Under the pieces are notes generated by a model. That model made no database searches. It was not told the DNA's origin and saw only the letters and a program-made list of their open reading frames with translations. From an uncultured Bacilli bacterium (GTDB lineage: Bacteria > Bacillota_I > Bacilli_A > RF39 > UBA660), in the NCBI GenBank assembly GCA_934130105.1, contig CAKOXL010000009.1, forward strand, positions 1 through 43,820: a DNA stretch of 43,820 nucleotides, written 5' to 3'. The position numbers and the translations under genes were made by a program. Of the stretch, positions 6,922 to 15,523 are shown piece after piece (the first letter of the stretch is position 1; every line of letters starts with the position of its first letter).

Positions 6922-6950
6922 TGGACTTTATTTTAACAATTTTGTATAAT
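6922..6950 (+). promoter_or_regulatory. polA promoter
   Basis: TGGACT (6922-6927) and a perfect TATAAT (6945-6950) are 17 bases apart. The start would be near 6957, leaving a 46-base leader. Confidence 0.65.
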
Positions 6951-7002
6951 AATTATGTTACCAAAAAAAGAAAACTAAACTTAAATTGAAATGAGGCTAA
7001 TT

Positions 7003-9630
7003 ATGAAAAAAGTAATTTTAGTAGATGGTAATAACTTATTATTTAGAAGTTATTACGCAACAGCTTATACAGGAAATACAATGAAAAACTCAAAAGGTTT
7101 TCCTACTAATGCAATCTATGGTTTCATTAATATGATTAATAAAATTATATCAGAAGAAAAACCAGAATATATTATGATTGCGTTTGATAAAGGAAAAACT
7201 TTTAGACACGACAAATACGAATCATATAAAGGTGGTAGAAGTGAAACACCAGAAGAATTAAAAATGCAATTTCCAGTAGCCAAACAAATTTGTGAAGCTA
7301 TGGGAATTCATTACTTTGAAATAGATAATTATGAAGCTGATGATATTATTGGAACATTTTCAAAAAAAGTAAATGAGAATCCTGATTTCACGGCAACTAT
7401 TATCAGTAGTGATAAAGATTTACTTCAATTAATTACCGATGAAGTAGATGTAAAACTATTAAAGCAAACAGGCTTTATCAGAATGGATAGGAAATTATTT
7501 AAAGAAACCTATCAAGTAGAACCAATTGGTATGATTGACTTAAAAGCTCTTATGGGAGATGCTAGTGATAATATTCCAGGTGTAAAAGGAATTGGTGAAA
7601 AAACAGCCATTTCTCTTCTTAGTAAATATCAAACTCTAGACAATCTTTATAACCACATTGATGAAATCAGTGGTAAAACTAAAGAAAAATTACTACTAGA
7701 TAAAGAAAATGCCTATATGAGTCAAGATATTGCTACTATTTATCAAGATGTTCCTATCAATACTGATTTAGAAAATATTCACTATCATGGTATCAATGCA
7801 CTAGAATATGTAAATATTTTAGAAGATTTGGAGTTTTACTCTCTAATAAAAAAACTAGATATTGATAAGAATATGTTAGAACAAAATCGTAAAGTAGAAT
7901 GTCATCATGATGAATTAAAGGTAGAAATATTAGAAGATTTAACTGATTTTAAAATAGAAAGTGATTATGCCTTATATTTAGAAATTCTTGGTACCAATTA
8001 CCATAAAGATAGAGTATTAGGAGTATCTATTTATACTGAAAATAAATGTAGTTTTATACCATTTGAAACCTTAATAAAGTATCCTAATTTATTTGAAAAT
8101 GACTATAATGCTTTTACTTATGATTTAAAGAAAGTACTTTATATCTTTAGAAAATATGCTATTTCTTTACCTAAATGTGACTATGACTTAATGATAGCTT
8201 CTTACTTATTAAACTATAACATCAAAGATGATATTAGTTATTTAGCTCATAGTAAAGATTATGATATTCCTTTTTATGATGATACCTTTGGACATGGTAC
8301 AAAACTACACATTCCATCTTTAGAAGAATTAGCTGATGTTACTGGTAGAAAGGCTGAATTTATCTATAAGACAAAAGATATGTTTTTAAATGAATTAAAT
8401 AGTGATGGCTCTTTAATGCTATTTCATAATATTGAAATGCCATTAGTAGAAGTACTAACAGATATGGAGTTTACCGGTATTAAAGTAAATAAAAGCTACT
8501 TAGAGGAAACTGGAAAAGAATTAGGTACAAAAATAGAAAAATTAGAGCAAGAAATCTATAAACTAGCTGGTACTACTTTTAATATTTCTTCTCCCAAACA
8601 GTTAGGAACGATTCTTTTTGAAACTCTGCAAATTCCATACCCTAAAAAGATAAAAGATAATTCTTATTCTACTAGTAAGGAAATATTAGATAAATTAGTT
8701 GGCATCTATCCAATCGTTGATAAAATACTTGAATATCGTATGCTTACCAAATTACAGAGTAATTATATTACGGGTCTAATCAATGAAATTATGGAAGATG
8801 GTAAAATTCATACCATATTTACTCAGACATTAACTAGAACCGGTAGATTATCATCAATTAGCCCTAATCTTCAAAATATTCCTATCCGTACAGAAGAAGG
8901 AAAACTAATTCGTAAGGCTTTTGTTCCAGAAGATAATTCCTGTATTTTATCAAGCGATTATTCACAAATTGAACTTCGTATTTTTGCATCCCTTGCCAAT
9001 GTAGAAAATTTGATAGATGCTTTTATGCATGGCGCTGATATTCATGCCAAAACAGCATCTGATATATTTGGTGTACCAATTGATAAAGTTGATAAAGATA
9101 TGCGTAGAACTGCTAAAGCAGTTAACTTTGGAATTTTATATGGAATTAGTAGTTTTGGCTTATCAGAAGATTTAGGAATTGATATTGTTTCAGCTAAAAA
9201 CTTCATTGATTCTTATTTAAATACTTATCCTAAAATTAAACAGTATATGAATGAAGTAATAGAAGATGCAAAACAAAAAGGTTATGTAAAAACAATCATG
9301 AACCGTAAAAGAGTAATTGATGAATTAAAAAATAAAAACTACATGATTAGACAGCAAGGAGAAAGAATTGCTTTAAATACACCAGTACAAGGAAGTAGTG
9401 CTGATATTTTAAAGAAAGCAATGATTGAGATATATCAAGAATTTAATGAGAAAAATTTAAAAAGTAAAATGCTTATCCAAGTGCACGACGAACTTGTTTT
9501 CAATGTATTAAATGATGAAATTGATACCGTAAAAGAAATCGTAAAACGTATTATGGAAAACACTTATAAACTAAATGTACCACTTAAAGTAGATATTGAA
9601 ATGGGTTCTGATTGGTACGAAGCAAAATAG
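7003..9630 (+). CDS. polA: DNA polymerase I
   Basis: The 875-residue enzyme processes Okazaki fragments and fills repair gaps. The N-terminal 290 residues form the 5'-3' exonuclease (KVILVDGNNLLFRSYYA, YEADDIIGT, ISSDKDLLQL, GDASDNIPGVKGIG). The middle exonuclease-like domain has YALYLEILG where proofreading enzymes have the DxE metal ligands, so proofreading is probably lost, as in Bst and Taq. The polymerase domain has DYSQIELRIFA, RRTAKAVNFGILYG and QVHDELVFN. A start at 6991 is in frame, but TGAGG is placed for the ATG at 7003. DUF1653 and Qng1 genes follow closely, probably in one operon. Confidence 0.97.
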   Translation: MKKVILVDGNNLLFRSYYATAYTGNTMKNSKGFPTNAIYGFINMINKIISEEKPEYIMIAFDKGKTFRHDKYESYKGGRSETPEELKMQFPVAKQICEAMGIHYFEIDNYEADDIIGTFSKKVNENPDFTATIISSDKDLLQLITDEVDVKLLKQTGFIRMDRKLFKETYQVEPIGMIDLKALMGDASDNIPGVKGIGEKTAISLLSKYQTLDNLYNHIDEISGKTKEKLLLDKENAYMSQDIATIYQDVPINTDLENIHYHGINALEYVNILEDLEFYSLIKKLDIDKNMLEQNRKVECHHDELKVEILEDLTDFKIESDYALYLEILGTNYHKDRVLGVSIYTENKCSFIPFETLIKYPNLFENDYNAFTYDLKKVLYIFRKYAISLPKCDYDLMIASYLLNYNIKDDISYLAHSKDYDIPFYDDTFGHGTKLHIPSLEELADVTGRKAEFIYKTKDMFLNELNSDGSLMLFHNIEMPLVEVLTDMEFTGIKVNKSYLEETGKELGTKIEKLEQEIYKLAGTTFNISSPKQLGTILFETLQIPYPKKIKDNSYSTSKEILDKLVGIYPIVDKILEYRMLTKLQSNYITGLINEIMEDGKIHTIFTQTLTRTGRLSSISPNLQNIPIRTEEGKLIRKAFVPEDNSCILSSDYSQIELRIFASLANVENLIDAFMHGADIHAKTASDIFGVPIDKVDKDMRRTAKAVNFGILYGISSFGLSEDLGIDIVSAKNFIDSYLNTYPKIKQYMNEVIEDAKQKGYVKTIMNRKRVIDELKNKNYMIRQQGERIALNTPVQGSSADILKKAMIEIYQEFNEKNLKSKMLIQVHDELVFNVLNDEIDTVKEIVKRIMENTYKLNVPLKVDIEMGSDWYEAK

Positions 9631-9639
9631 GAGGTATTT

Positions 9640-9888
9640 ATGAATGAAGTAAAAGTAAATAGAGTATATAAACATTTTAAAGGAGATTTATATCTAGTTG
9701 AAGATATCGCTATTCATAGTGAAACGAATGAAAAATACGTAGTATATAGAGCATTATATGGAGAAAATTTATTATATATAAGGCCATATGACATGTTTAT
9801 ATCAGAAGTTGACCATGAAAAATATCCAGATATAAAACAAAAATATAGATTTGAATTGCAGAATATTAAAAGTGTAAAAAATAATTAA
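9640..9888 (+). CDS. DUF1653 domain protein
   Basis: The 82-residue protein is almost all one DUF1653 domain: VNRVYKHFKGDLYLVEDIAIHSETNEKYVVYRAL, then GENLLYIRPYDMFISEVD. The family is small, soluble and of unknown function. The ATG comes nine bases after the polA stop with GGAGG between, so the two are probably co-transcribed. Confidence 0.85.
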   Translation: MNEVKVNRVYKHFKGDLYLVEDIAIHSETNEKYVVYRALYGENLLYIRPYDMFISEVDHEKYPDIKQKYRFELQNIKSVKNN

Positions 9889-9955
9889 TTTATCTTTCAA
9901 CTAATTGAAATCATGCCAGAAAAGGTATAAATAATAAAAAAAGGAGATAAATAGT

Positions 9956-10909
9956 ATGACTAGTAAATTCAATGAAATTTTAGAAACAAGCAAGTTTGTG
10001 GTTGATAATGCAAAACATGTTAAAATTAACCATGATAAAGTTGATACTTTGGTAGATGAATTATTAAAATTTAATAATGTTCATTATTTAACTAAAGTTT
10101 CCTATGACATTTACAAAATGAGTACAAAAGATTTAATTAATTTCTTGCTTGTATATGATTCAATAGATTTTTCTTTTTGGGGCAATCCTAAATGGACAAT
10201 TGATGCAAACGGAAAAAAATTAGATGGTGGAATTGCCCTTTTACATTGTATATTCAATTTATTTAATGGTCGCGATAGTGTAGAAGTATATAGAAAATTA
10301 GAAAATATGCAATTAGAAGAATTTAGAAAACTTTTAAAAGGCAATATAGATATTCCTCTTTTAGAAGAAAGATATAGAATCATCACTGGTATAGCAAAAA
10401 TAGTAAATGCAAAAATGAATGGTAATTTTTATGACAGCATAAAAGATATGAATACAGATCAAGAGGTATTTAAAACTATAATTAATAATTTTAACAGTTT
10501 TGAAGATACTAGAACATACAAAGGAAAAACAATATATTTTTATAAATTAGCTCAATTATTGACATCTGACATTTTACATGTAATCAAAAATAAAGAACAA
10601 AAAGAAGTTGATTATTCCAATCTTTTAGGTTGTGCAGATTATAAAATACCGCAGGTAATGCAGAAACTTGGAATTTTAGAATATGATGAAGAACTATCTT
10701 TATTACTAGATACTAAAACCGAAATTGCTGAAAATAGTGAATATGAAGTTGAAATTAGAGCAAGTCAGCTTGTAGCAATAAATTATATTTGGGAGAAGAT
10801 AGATAAATGTGTTGATAGAATTGATATAAATGATTTTATATGGGAAAAAGGACAAGATAAGACTAAGGAATATAAACCTTATCATTTGACTAGAACAACG
10901 TCCTATTAA
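9956..10909 (+). CDS. Queuosine 5'-phosphate N-glycosylase (Qng1 / DUF2419 family)
   Basis: The 317-residue protein matches the queuosine-salvage family. Diagnostic features are DFSFWGNPKW near 66-75, GGIALLHCIFN, the segment CADYKIPQVMQKLGILEYDEEL near 224-245, EVEIRASQLVAINYI, and the C-terminal YHLTRTTSY. Characterised members release the base queuine from queuosine nucleoside 5'-phosphate, so it can be used again for tRNA. Asp residues after the CADY motif and the conserved Trp are present. It follows DUF1653 by 67 bases with AAGGAG before the ATG. No other queuosine gene is in the window. Co-location with polA/mutM appears incidental. Confidence 0.9.
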   Translation: MTSKFNEILETSKFVVDNAKHVKINHDKVDTLVDELLKFNNVHYLTKVSYDIYKMSTKDLINFLLVYDSIDFSFWGNPKWTIDANGKKLDGGIALLHCIFNLFNGRDSVEVYRKLENMQLEEFRKLLKGNIDIPLLEERYRIITGIAKIVNAKMNGNFYDSIKDMNTDQEVFKTIINNFNSFEDTRTYKGKTIYFYKLAQLLTSDILHVIKNKEQKEVDYSNLLGCADYKIPQVMQKLGILEYDEELSLLLDTKTEIAENSEYEVEIRASQLVAINYIWEKIDKCVDRIDINDFIWEKGQDKTKEYKPYHLTRTTSY

Positions 10910-10981
10910 AATTTAATTTATTAATTTTTTGATATTTAAATTATATTTGAGTATATTCTTAGTTACAAGGGAGGTAATAAT

Positions 10982-11803
10982 ATGCCGGAAAAACCAGAAG
11001 TCATTACGGTTACTAAAAAATTAGAAAAAAGATTATTAGGAAAGAAAATTACAGATTGTAAAGTATATTATGATCCGATAATTGATTATCCTACAAGTAA
11101 AGAGTTTATTAATAAAATTAAAAACCAAACAATGAATTCTTTTTCAACACGTGGTAAATGGATAGTAATTGAACTTGATACCGATTATTTATTAGTCCAT
11201 CTTAGAATGGAAGGAAAGTTTTTCTATAGAGAGATTAATAGTCCACTAGAAAAGCACCATCATGTAGTATTTACTATTGATGATAGCGAAGAACTACATT
11301 TTCAAGATGTTAGAAAATTTGGAAGAATGAAGTTAATTCCTAAAGAAAAAATAAATGATATGCCACCTTTTACCGAATTAGGACTAGAGCCATGGGATAA
11401 AAATTTAACAGTAGATTATTTAAAAGAGCACCTAAAAAACAAAAAAATTCCTATTAAAACAGCTCTTTTAGACCAATCTATTATTACAGGAATAGGAAAT
11501 ATATATGATGATGAAATATTATTTCTATCACATATTAACCCTTTAACACCAGCTAATCAAGTTGAAAGCGATAAGTTAGAGTCAATAATTAAAAATACAG
11601 TCACCACTCTAGATAAAGCAATTTCTGAAGGCGGAACAACAATTAGAAATTATACATCAGAAGAGGGAGTAACTGGACTTTTTCAAAACCATTTATATGT
11701 ACATACTAAAGTAGGAAAACCTTGTCCTAATTGTGGTACTACCATTTTAAAAATCAAAGTAAATGGAAGGGGTACTTATTATTGTCCAGAGTGTCAAAAA
11801 TAA
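10982..11803 (+). CDS. mutM: Formamidopyrimidine-DNA glycosylase (Fpg/MutM)
   Basis: This bifunctional base-excision enzyme removes 8-oxoguanine and ring-opened purines and nicks at the abasic site. The 273-residue protein begins MPEKPEV: Pro2 and Glu3, the catalytic residues after Met removal, are kept, though the usual PELPEV is changed at position 4. The helix-two-turn-helix (GIGNIYDDEILFLSHINP) and a C-terminal zinc finger (Cys248, Cys251, Cys268, Cys271, with Arg263 in the loop) are complete. GGGAGG lies eight bases before the ATG. Firmicutes commonly place it beside polA; here two genes intervene. Confidence 0.96.
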   Translation: MPEKPEVITVTKKLEKRLLGKKITDCKVYYDPIIDYPTSKEFINKIKNQTMNSFSTRGKWIVIELDTDYLLVHLRMEGKFFYREINSPLEKHHHVVFTIDDSEELHFQDVRKFGRMKLIPKEKINDMPPFTELGLEPWDKNLTVDYLKEHLKNKKIPIKTALLDQSIITGIGNIYDDEILFLSHINPLTPANQVESDKLESIIKNTVTTLDKAISEGGTTIRNYTSEEGVTGLFQNHLYVHTKVGKPCPNCGTTILKIKVNGRGTYYCPECQK

Positions 11804-11869
11804 TATTTTAGATTATTGTAATAATTCCATAAATGATTGTATAAAAATCGTTAAAATAGTGAAAAATAA

Positions 11870-11898
11870 TTGAAAACAGTAGTAAAATGTGATAACAT
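11870..11898 (+). promoter_or_regulatory. Candidate pyk promoter
   Basis: TTGAAA (11870-11875) and TAACAT (11893-11898) are 17 bases apart. The -10 box is weak. The inferred start is near 11905, with AGAGGAG just before the ATG. Confidence 0.4.
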
Positions 11899-11929
11899 TG
11901 TAATTGCAAAAAATTAGAGGAGTGAAAAT

Positions 11930-13333
11930 ATGAAGAAGACAAAAATTATTTGTAGTATTGGTCCTTCTACTCAAACTTGGGAAAATTTCAAAGGTTTAGT
12001 AGAAGCTGGTATGAATGTTGCAAGAATTAACTTTTCTCATGCAACAATAGAAGAAAGAAAAATGGATGAAGCATTAATTAAAAGAGCTAATGAAGAATTA
12101 GGTGCTAATATTGCTACATTATATGATACAAAAGGACCAGATCTTAGAACTTGTACTTTTGAAGGCGACTATATTGACTTAGTAGCAGGTAATACTATTA
12201 GAATTGTTGAAGAAGATGTTCTTGGTACAAAAGAAAGAATTTCATTCAACTATAAAGGTATATTAAAAGATCTTAGTGTAGGTTCAACAGTACTTTTAGA
12301 TGATGGGTTCTATAAATTAGTAGTAGAAAGCATTGAAAGCGATGGAGTAACTTGCCGTATTATTAATGGTGGTACTATTAAATCACGTCGTGGTGTATGT
12401 ATCCCAGGTATCAAACTAGATGTACCATTTGTTTCTGATGTTGATCGTGAAGATATCAAATATGCATGTGATATGGATGGAGATTATTTAGCTCTTTCAT
12501 TTGTAAATAGTGCAGCTGATGTTAATGAAGTAAGAGAATTATGTCGTGAATTTGGAAAACCTGACATGATTATCATTTCTAAAGTTGAAACTCAATATGC
12601 AATGGATCATTTACAAGAAATCGTTGAAGCATCAGATTATATTATGATTGCTCGTGGAGATTTAGGAATTGAAACTGGTCTTGAAAATTTACCATTATAT
12701 CAACAAATGATGATAGATACTTGTCATGCTAATGGTACTGGTGTTATTATGGCTACTCAAATGATGACTAGTATGAAACATAACATTCGTCCAACAAATG
12801 CAGAAGTAACTGATGTTTCTAATGCTATTTTAGCTGGTTGTGATGCTATCATGACAAGTGATGAAACTACAATGGGTGAATATCCAGTAGAAACTATTCA
12901 AATGATGGCTAGTATTTGTCATAATGTTGAAAAAATTACTAAATACAATTTAAGTGAATATAAATTAAAAGGTACAGCAATTCACAATACTATTGCTGAA
13001 TGTGCTGCACGTTCTACACAAAGCTTACCAGTTAAAGCTGTTGTAGTATCAACATTAACTGGTAAAACAGCTTTAGACATTTCTTCACTTCGTCCTAACG
13101 CTACTATAGTTGCAGCTGTAACAAGCGAAAAAGTAGCACATAGACTTGCTTTAAAATGGGGAGTATATCCAAAAGTTGTTCCTGTTTATGACAACACTGA
13201 TGCTATTATTAGTGATGGAATTGTAGCAGCTAAAGAAGTTATGGATCTTAAATCAGGAGATATCGTAACAGTAGTTGGTGGATTCCCACAAAATGAACAT
13301 ACAAATTTCATGAAAATAGAAGAAATTAAGTAA
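11930..13333 (+). CDS. pyk: Pyruvate kinase
   Basis: Pyruvate kinase makes ATP and pyruvate from phosphoenolpyruvate and ADP at the end of glycolysis. The 467-residue protein begins TKIICSIGPSTQTWE and keeps GMNVARINFSHA, the DTKGPDLRT segment, IISKVETQ with the catalytic Lys, and the metal-binding region ARGDLGIE. It lacks the extra C-terminal PEP-utiliser-like domain of Bacillus enzymes. ATQMMTSM replaces the usual ATQMLESM. Codons appear more optimised than in neighbours, fitting high expression. It stands alone between a promoter and terminator. Confidence 0.97.
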   Translation: MKKTKIICSIGPSTQTWENFKGLVEAGMNVARINFSHATIEERKMDEALIKRANEELGANIATLYDTKGPDLRTCTFEGDYIDLVAGNTIRIVEEDVLGTKERISFNYKGILKDLSVGSTVLLDDGFYKLVVESIESDGVTCRIINGGTIKSRRGVCIPGIKLDVPFVSDVDREDIKYACDMDGDYLALSFVNSAADVNEVRELCREFGKPDMIIISKVETQYAMDHLQEIVEASDYIMIARGDLGIETGLENLPLYQQMMIDTCHANGTGVIMATQMMTSMKHNIRPTNAEVTDVSNAILAGCDAIMTSDETTMGEYPVETIQMMASICHNVEKITKYNLSEYKLKGTAIHNTIAECAARSTQSLPVKAVVVSTLTGKTALDISSLRPNATIVAAVTSEKVAHRLALKWGVYPKVVPVYDNTDAIISDGIVAAKEVMDLKSGDIVTVVGGFPQNEHTNFMKIEEIK

Positions 13334-13349
13334 AATAGCTAGATTTACT

Positions 13350-13372
13350 AAGTAGCCTTATGGCTACTTTTT
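13350..13372 (+). terminator. pyk terminator
   Basis: An eight-pair stem (AAGTAGCC / GGCTACTT) with a TTAT loop runs into five T. Confidence 0.9.
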
Positions 13373-13406
13373 CTTTTCATAAATATTAACTAAATATAAG
13401 CAAAAT

Positions 13407-13437
13407 AATAAGTACGTGTTTTATTCACGTACTTATT
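13407..13437 (-). terminator. Stem-loop after tmcAL
   Basis: A 12-pair perfect stem (AATAAGTACGTG / CACGTACTTATT) with a seven-base loop lies 12 bases beyond the tmcAL stop. The following minus-strand bases are only moderately T-rich, so it may act partly as an mRNA end stabiliser. Confidence 0.6.
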
Positions 13438-13448
13438 TACATTAAAAA

Positions 13449-14600
13449 TTATTGTTTAATAATTACTTTAGTTGCATATTCATCATAAATCAACTTGTTT
13501 TTTTCATTTTCATCTAAAACAGAAGCATAAACAGCAGTAACTCTAGCTTCTAATTGAAGCATAGCATTATCTTTAGAAAAAGTAGTTATTATAGGTAGAT
13601 TAATACCTTTTTTAATACTTCCCAAATACTTTTGCCCCTTCTTATTAAAACCTAATACCCTAATATAAGTTATATCTTTAAAACAACTTGCTTCATCTTT
13701 AGTAAAACCACAAAGAATATGAACTAGCATACGATTTATTTTATTATAAGTATACCTTTTGGTTTTTACTTTTTCAATTAATTCATTCCACGTTGTAGAA
13801 CTACTAATAGCTTTCTTAATTCTACTTTCAATTCCTTCATCAACTGTTTGATAAATACTAAGATCATTTGTACTTAAAATTTTATATTTTAGAAACTTAA
13901 AATAATTTTTCTGAATAAATACACTATCTTTCATTTTATCTAACACCATATAAGGAACAGCCTTACTAAAATCTTTGCCACTTGTAAAATAACTTCTAAT
14001 ACTACTTGCACTAGCTATTTCACCATTAATATCTAAGTCATGATAATTATTACTAACTCTTTTAATAGTTATAGGCGTAATATTAGCCTTTTGTATAGCT
14101 ATTTCTTTTATATAAGATAAACCAAGTAAATCATTAGGTAAAAATAAATTGTCTTTAATAAAAGGTTTAAAACCATTACTAAGTGCTGTGGGGTAATTAA
14201 TGCCCTTACTAATATTTTTTTTAACTTCCAACTGATATTCATCACTTAATGAAATACTAGCACACTTAGTTAATAAAGTAACATCATTACTTTCACTACC
14301 AAAAACTAAGTAATTAACTTTTAACTCTTTTAAAATAGAAATGGCGCCACGAGCGAAAATATCAGCACTTTGTGATGCAAAAGGAAAGGGTAGTTCAACT
14401 ACTAAATCAATACCATATTCTAAAGCAATAACAGTTTTATCCCATTTATTAATTATACTAGGTGTTCCTCTTTGCGTAAAATTACCAGACATTACTAAAA
14501 TAACTAAAGAATCATTAAACATTTCTTTAACTTTTTTCAAATGATATATATGCCCGTTATGAAAAGGATTATATTCACAAATAATTCCAACAGTCTTCAT
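13449..14600 (-). CDS. tmcAL: tRNA(Met) cytidine acetate ligase (TmcAL/YlbM)
   Basis: TmcAL uses acetate and ATP to make N4-acetylcytidine at the wobble base of elongator tRNA-Met, limiting misreading of AUA. The 383-residue protein has the nucleotidyltransferase start GIICEYNPFHNGHIYHL, VILVMSGNFTQRGTPSI and DLVVELPFPFASQSADIFARGA, all typical of the family. GGAGGG precedes the ATG. It lies before yceD-rpmF, as ylbM does in Bacillus, but here on the opposite strand. Its tRNA substrate type is encoded at 17948 in the same window. Confidence 0.95.
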   Translation of the reverse strand: MKTVGIICEYNPFHNGHIYHLKKVKEMFNDSLVILVMSGNFTQRGTPSIINKWDKTVIALEYGIDLVVELPFPFASQSADIFARGAISILKELKVNYLVFGSESNDVTLLTKCASISLSDEYQLEVKKNISKGINYPTALSNGFKPFIKDNLFLPNDLLGLSYIKEIAIQKANITPITIKRVSNNYHDLDINGEIASASSIRSYFTSGKDFSKAVPYMVLDKMKDSVFIQKNYFKFLKYKILSTNDLSIYQTVDEGIESRIKKAISSSTTWNELIEKVKTKRYTYNKINRMLVHILCGFTKDEASCFKDITYIRVLGFNKKGQKYLGSIKKGINLPIITTFSKDNAMLQLEARVTAVYASVLDENEKNKLIYDEYATKVIIKQ

Positions 14601-14656
14601 ACACCCTCCAAGTTAGATGTATTTTAACATGAATTAAAAAAAAATACTATCGTATA

Positions 14657-14685
14657 TTGATAATTTATAAGTTTTATTGTATAAT
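14657..14685 (+). promoter_or_regulatory. yceD-rpmF promoter
   Basis: TTGATA (14657-14662) and a perfect TATAAT (14680-14685) are 17 bases apart. Transcription would start near 14692, downstream of the in-frame ATG at 14688, which supports the later start at 14706. Confidence 0.8.
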
Positions 14686-14705
14686 GAATGAGCGGTGGTG
14701 ATTGT

Positions 14706-15173
14706 ATGCAACTTGATGTAACTATGCTAAATAGAGGTACTAAAGATATCATAAATATTGATAGTGAAGTTATAATTCCTAAAGAAAAATATTGTAATAC
14801 GGATATTTTAGAATTAAAAGATTTAAAACTTTATGGAAGCGTAGTTAGAAATAGTTCAGATATAATTACTTTAAATGCAGAATTGTCTGGTATTATGGTG
14901 TTAGAAGATTCAATAAGCTTAGAGCCAATTGATTACAAGTTTTCGTGCCAAATAGATGAAGAAATTGAAGAATTTGGTGAAAATTTAGAAAATACACTTG
15001 ATATTACGGACATTTTATGGCAAAATATTATCTTAGAAGTTCCTTTGAAATTGACTAATGTAGAAAATTTCAATGAATATCAAGGGGATGGCTGGAGATT
15101 AGTAGATGAAGATAGTATTAAAAATGCTAGTAATCCTTTTAGTGAACTAAAAGATATGTTGGGAGAGGAGTGA
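14706..15173 (+). CDS. YceD/DUF177 family protein (YlbN)
   Basis: The 155-residue protein belongs to the YceD/DUF177 family, which almost always precedes rpmF and is linked to 23S rRNA processing or stability in some bacteria. Visible features are an N-terminal beta-rich half with SDIITLNAELSGIMVLEDS, a central acidic stretch, DITDILWQNIILEVPLKL and the C-terminal WRLVDEDS...NPFSELKDML motif. The usual cysteines near the centre are partly missing. The ATG at 14706 follows GGTGGTGAT; the ATG at 14688 precedes the inferred transcription start. The rpmF ATG follows four bases after the stop. Confidence 0.85.
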   Translation: MQLDVTMLNRGTKDIINIDSEVIIPKEKYCNTDILELKDLKLYGSVVRNSSDIITLNAELSGIMVLEDSISLEPIDYKFSCQIDEEIEEFGENLENTLDITDILWQNIILEVPLKLTNVENFNEYQGDGWRLVDEDSIKNASNPFSELKDMLGEE

Positions 15174-15177
15174 TAAT

Positions 15178-15360
15178 ATGGCAGTACCATTCAGAAAAGT
15201 ATCAAAAACAAGAAAAAGAATGAGAAGAAGTCACAATGCTTTAACTCGAGTTGGAACAACTAAATGTCCAAACTGTGGAGAAGCAATTAGACCTCATAGA
15301 GTTTGTCCTAAATGTGGTTTCTACAAAGGAAAAGAAGAATTAAAAAAAGATGCTGAATAA
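15178..15360 (+). CDS. rpmF: Ribosomal protein bL32
   Basis: The 60-residue large-subunit protein reads AVPFRKVSKTRKRMRRSH and has a zinc ribbon with CPNC and CPKC. This is the zinc-binding, C+ form; no zinc-free paralogue is in the window. GGAGAGGAG lies before the ATG. It is co-transcribed with yceD, and its terminator overlaps the stop codon. Confidence 0.97.
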   Translation: MAVPFRKVSKTRKRMRRSHNALTRVGTTKCPNCGEAIRPHRVCPKCGFYKGKEELKKDAE

Positions 15361-15371
15361 GCATTTTTTTA
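15349..15371 (+). terminator. rpmF terminator
   Basis: ATGCT and AGCAT flank a five-base loop containing the stop codon region, followed by seven T. Confidence 0.65.
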
Positions 15372-15523
15372 ATTTTATATAATGAAATGTTATAACTATG
15401 CCATTTATATTAAAAATACTTTATCACAATTAAAAAACTATGTTAAAATAATTTATATAAGAAACAATTTAGTTTTAAATTAATACTTTAATTTATATAA
15501 TTAAATAAACGAGGAGTGATAAA

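Noticed and set aside
9912..9930. ATGCCAGAAAAGGTATAA before the Qng1 gene resembles the first codons of mutM (MPEK), as if a mutM start had been left behind when genes were inserted between polA and mutM.
   Set aside because: Only about five codons match and the sequence is AT-rich. It cannot be told from chance.
14341..14544. A 67-codon plus-strand frame inside tmcAL.
   Set aside because: tmcAL has clear family motifs on the other strand; this frame has no ribosome site.
15372..15523. AT-rich gap before murC checked for an RNA or small gene.
   Set aside because: Only a TATAAT at 15496 and a ribosome site were found; no strong pairing or coding frame.
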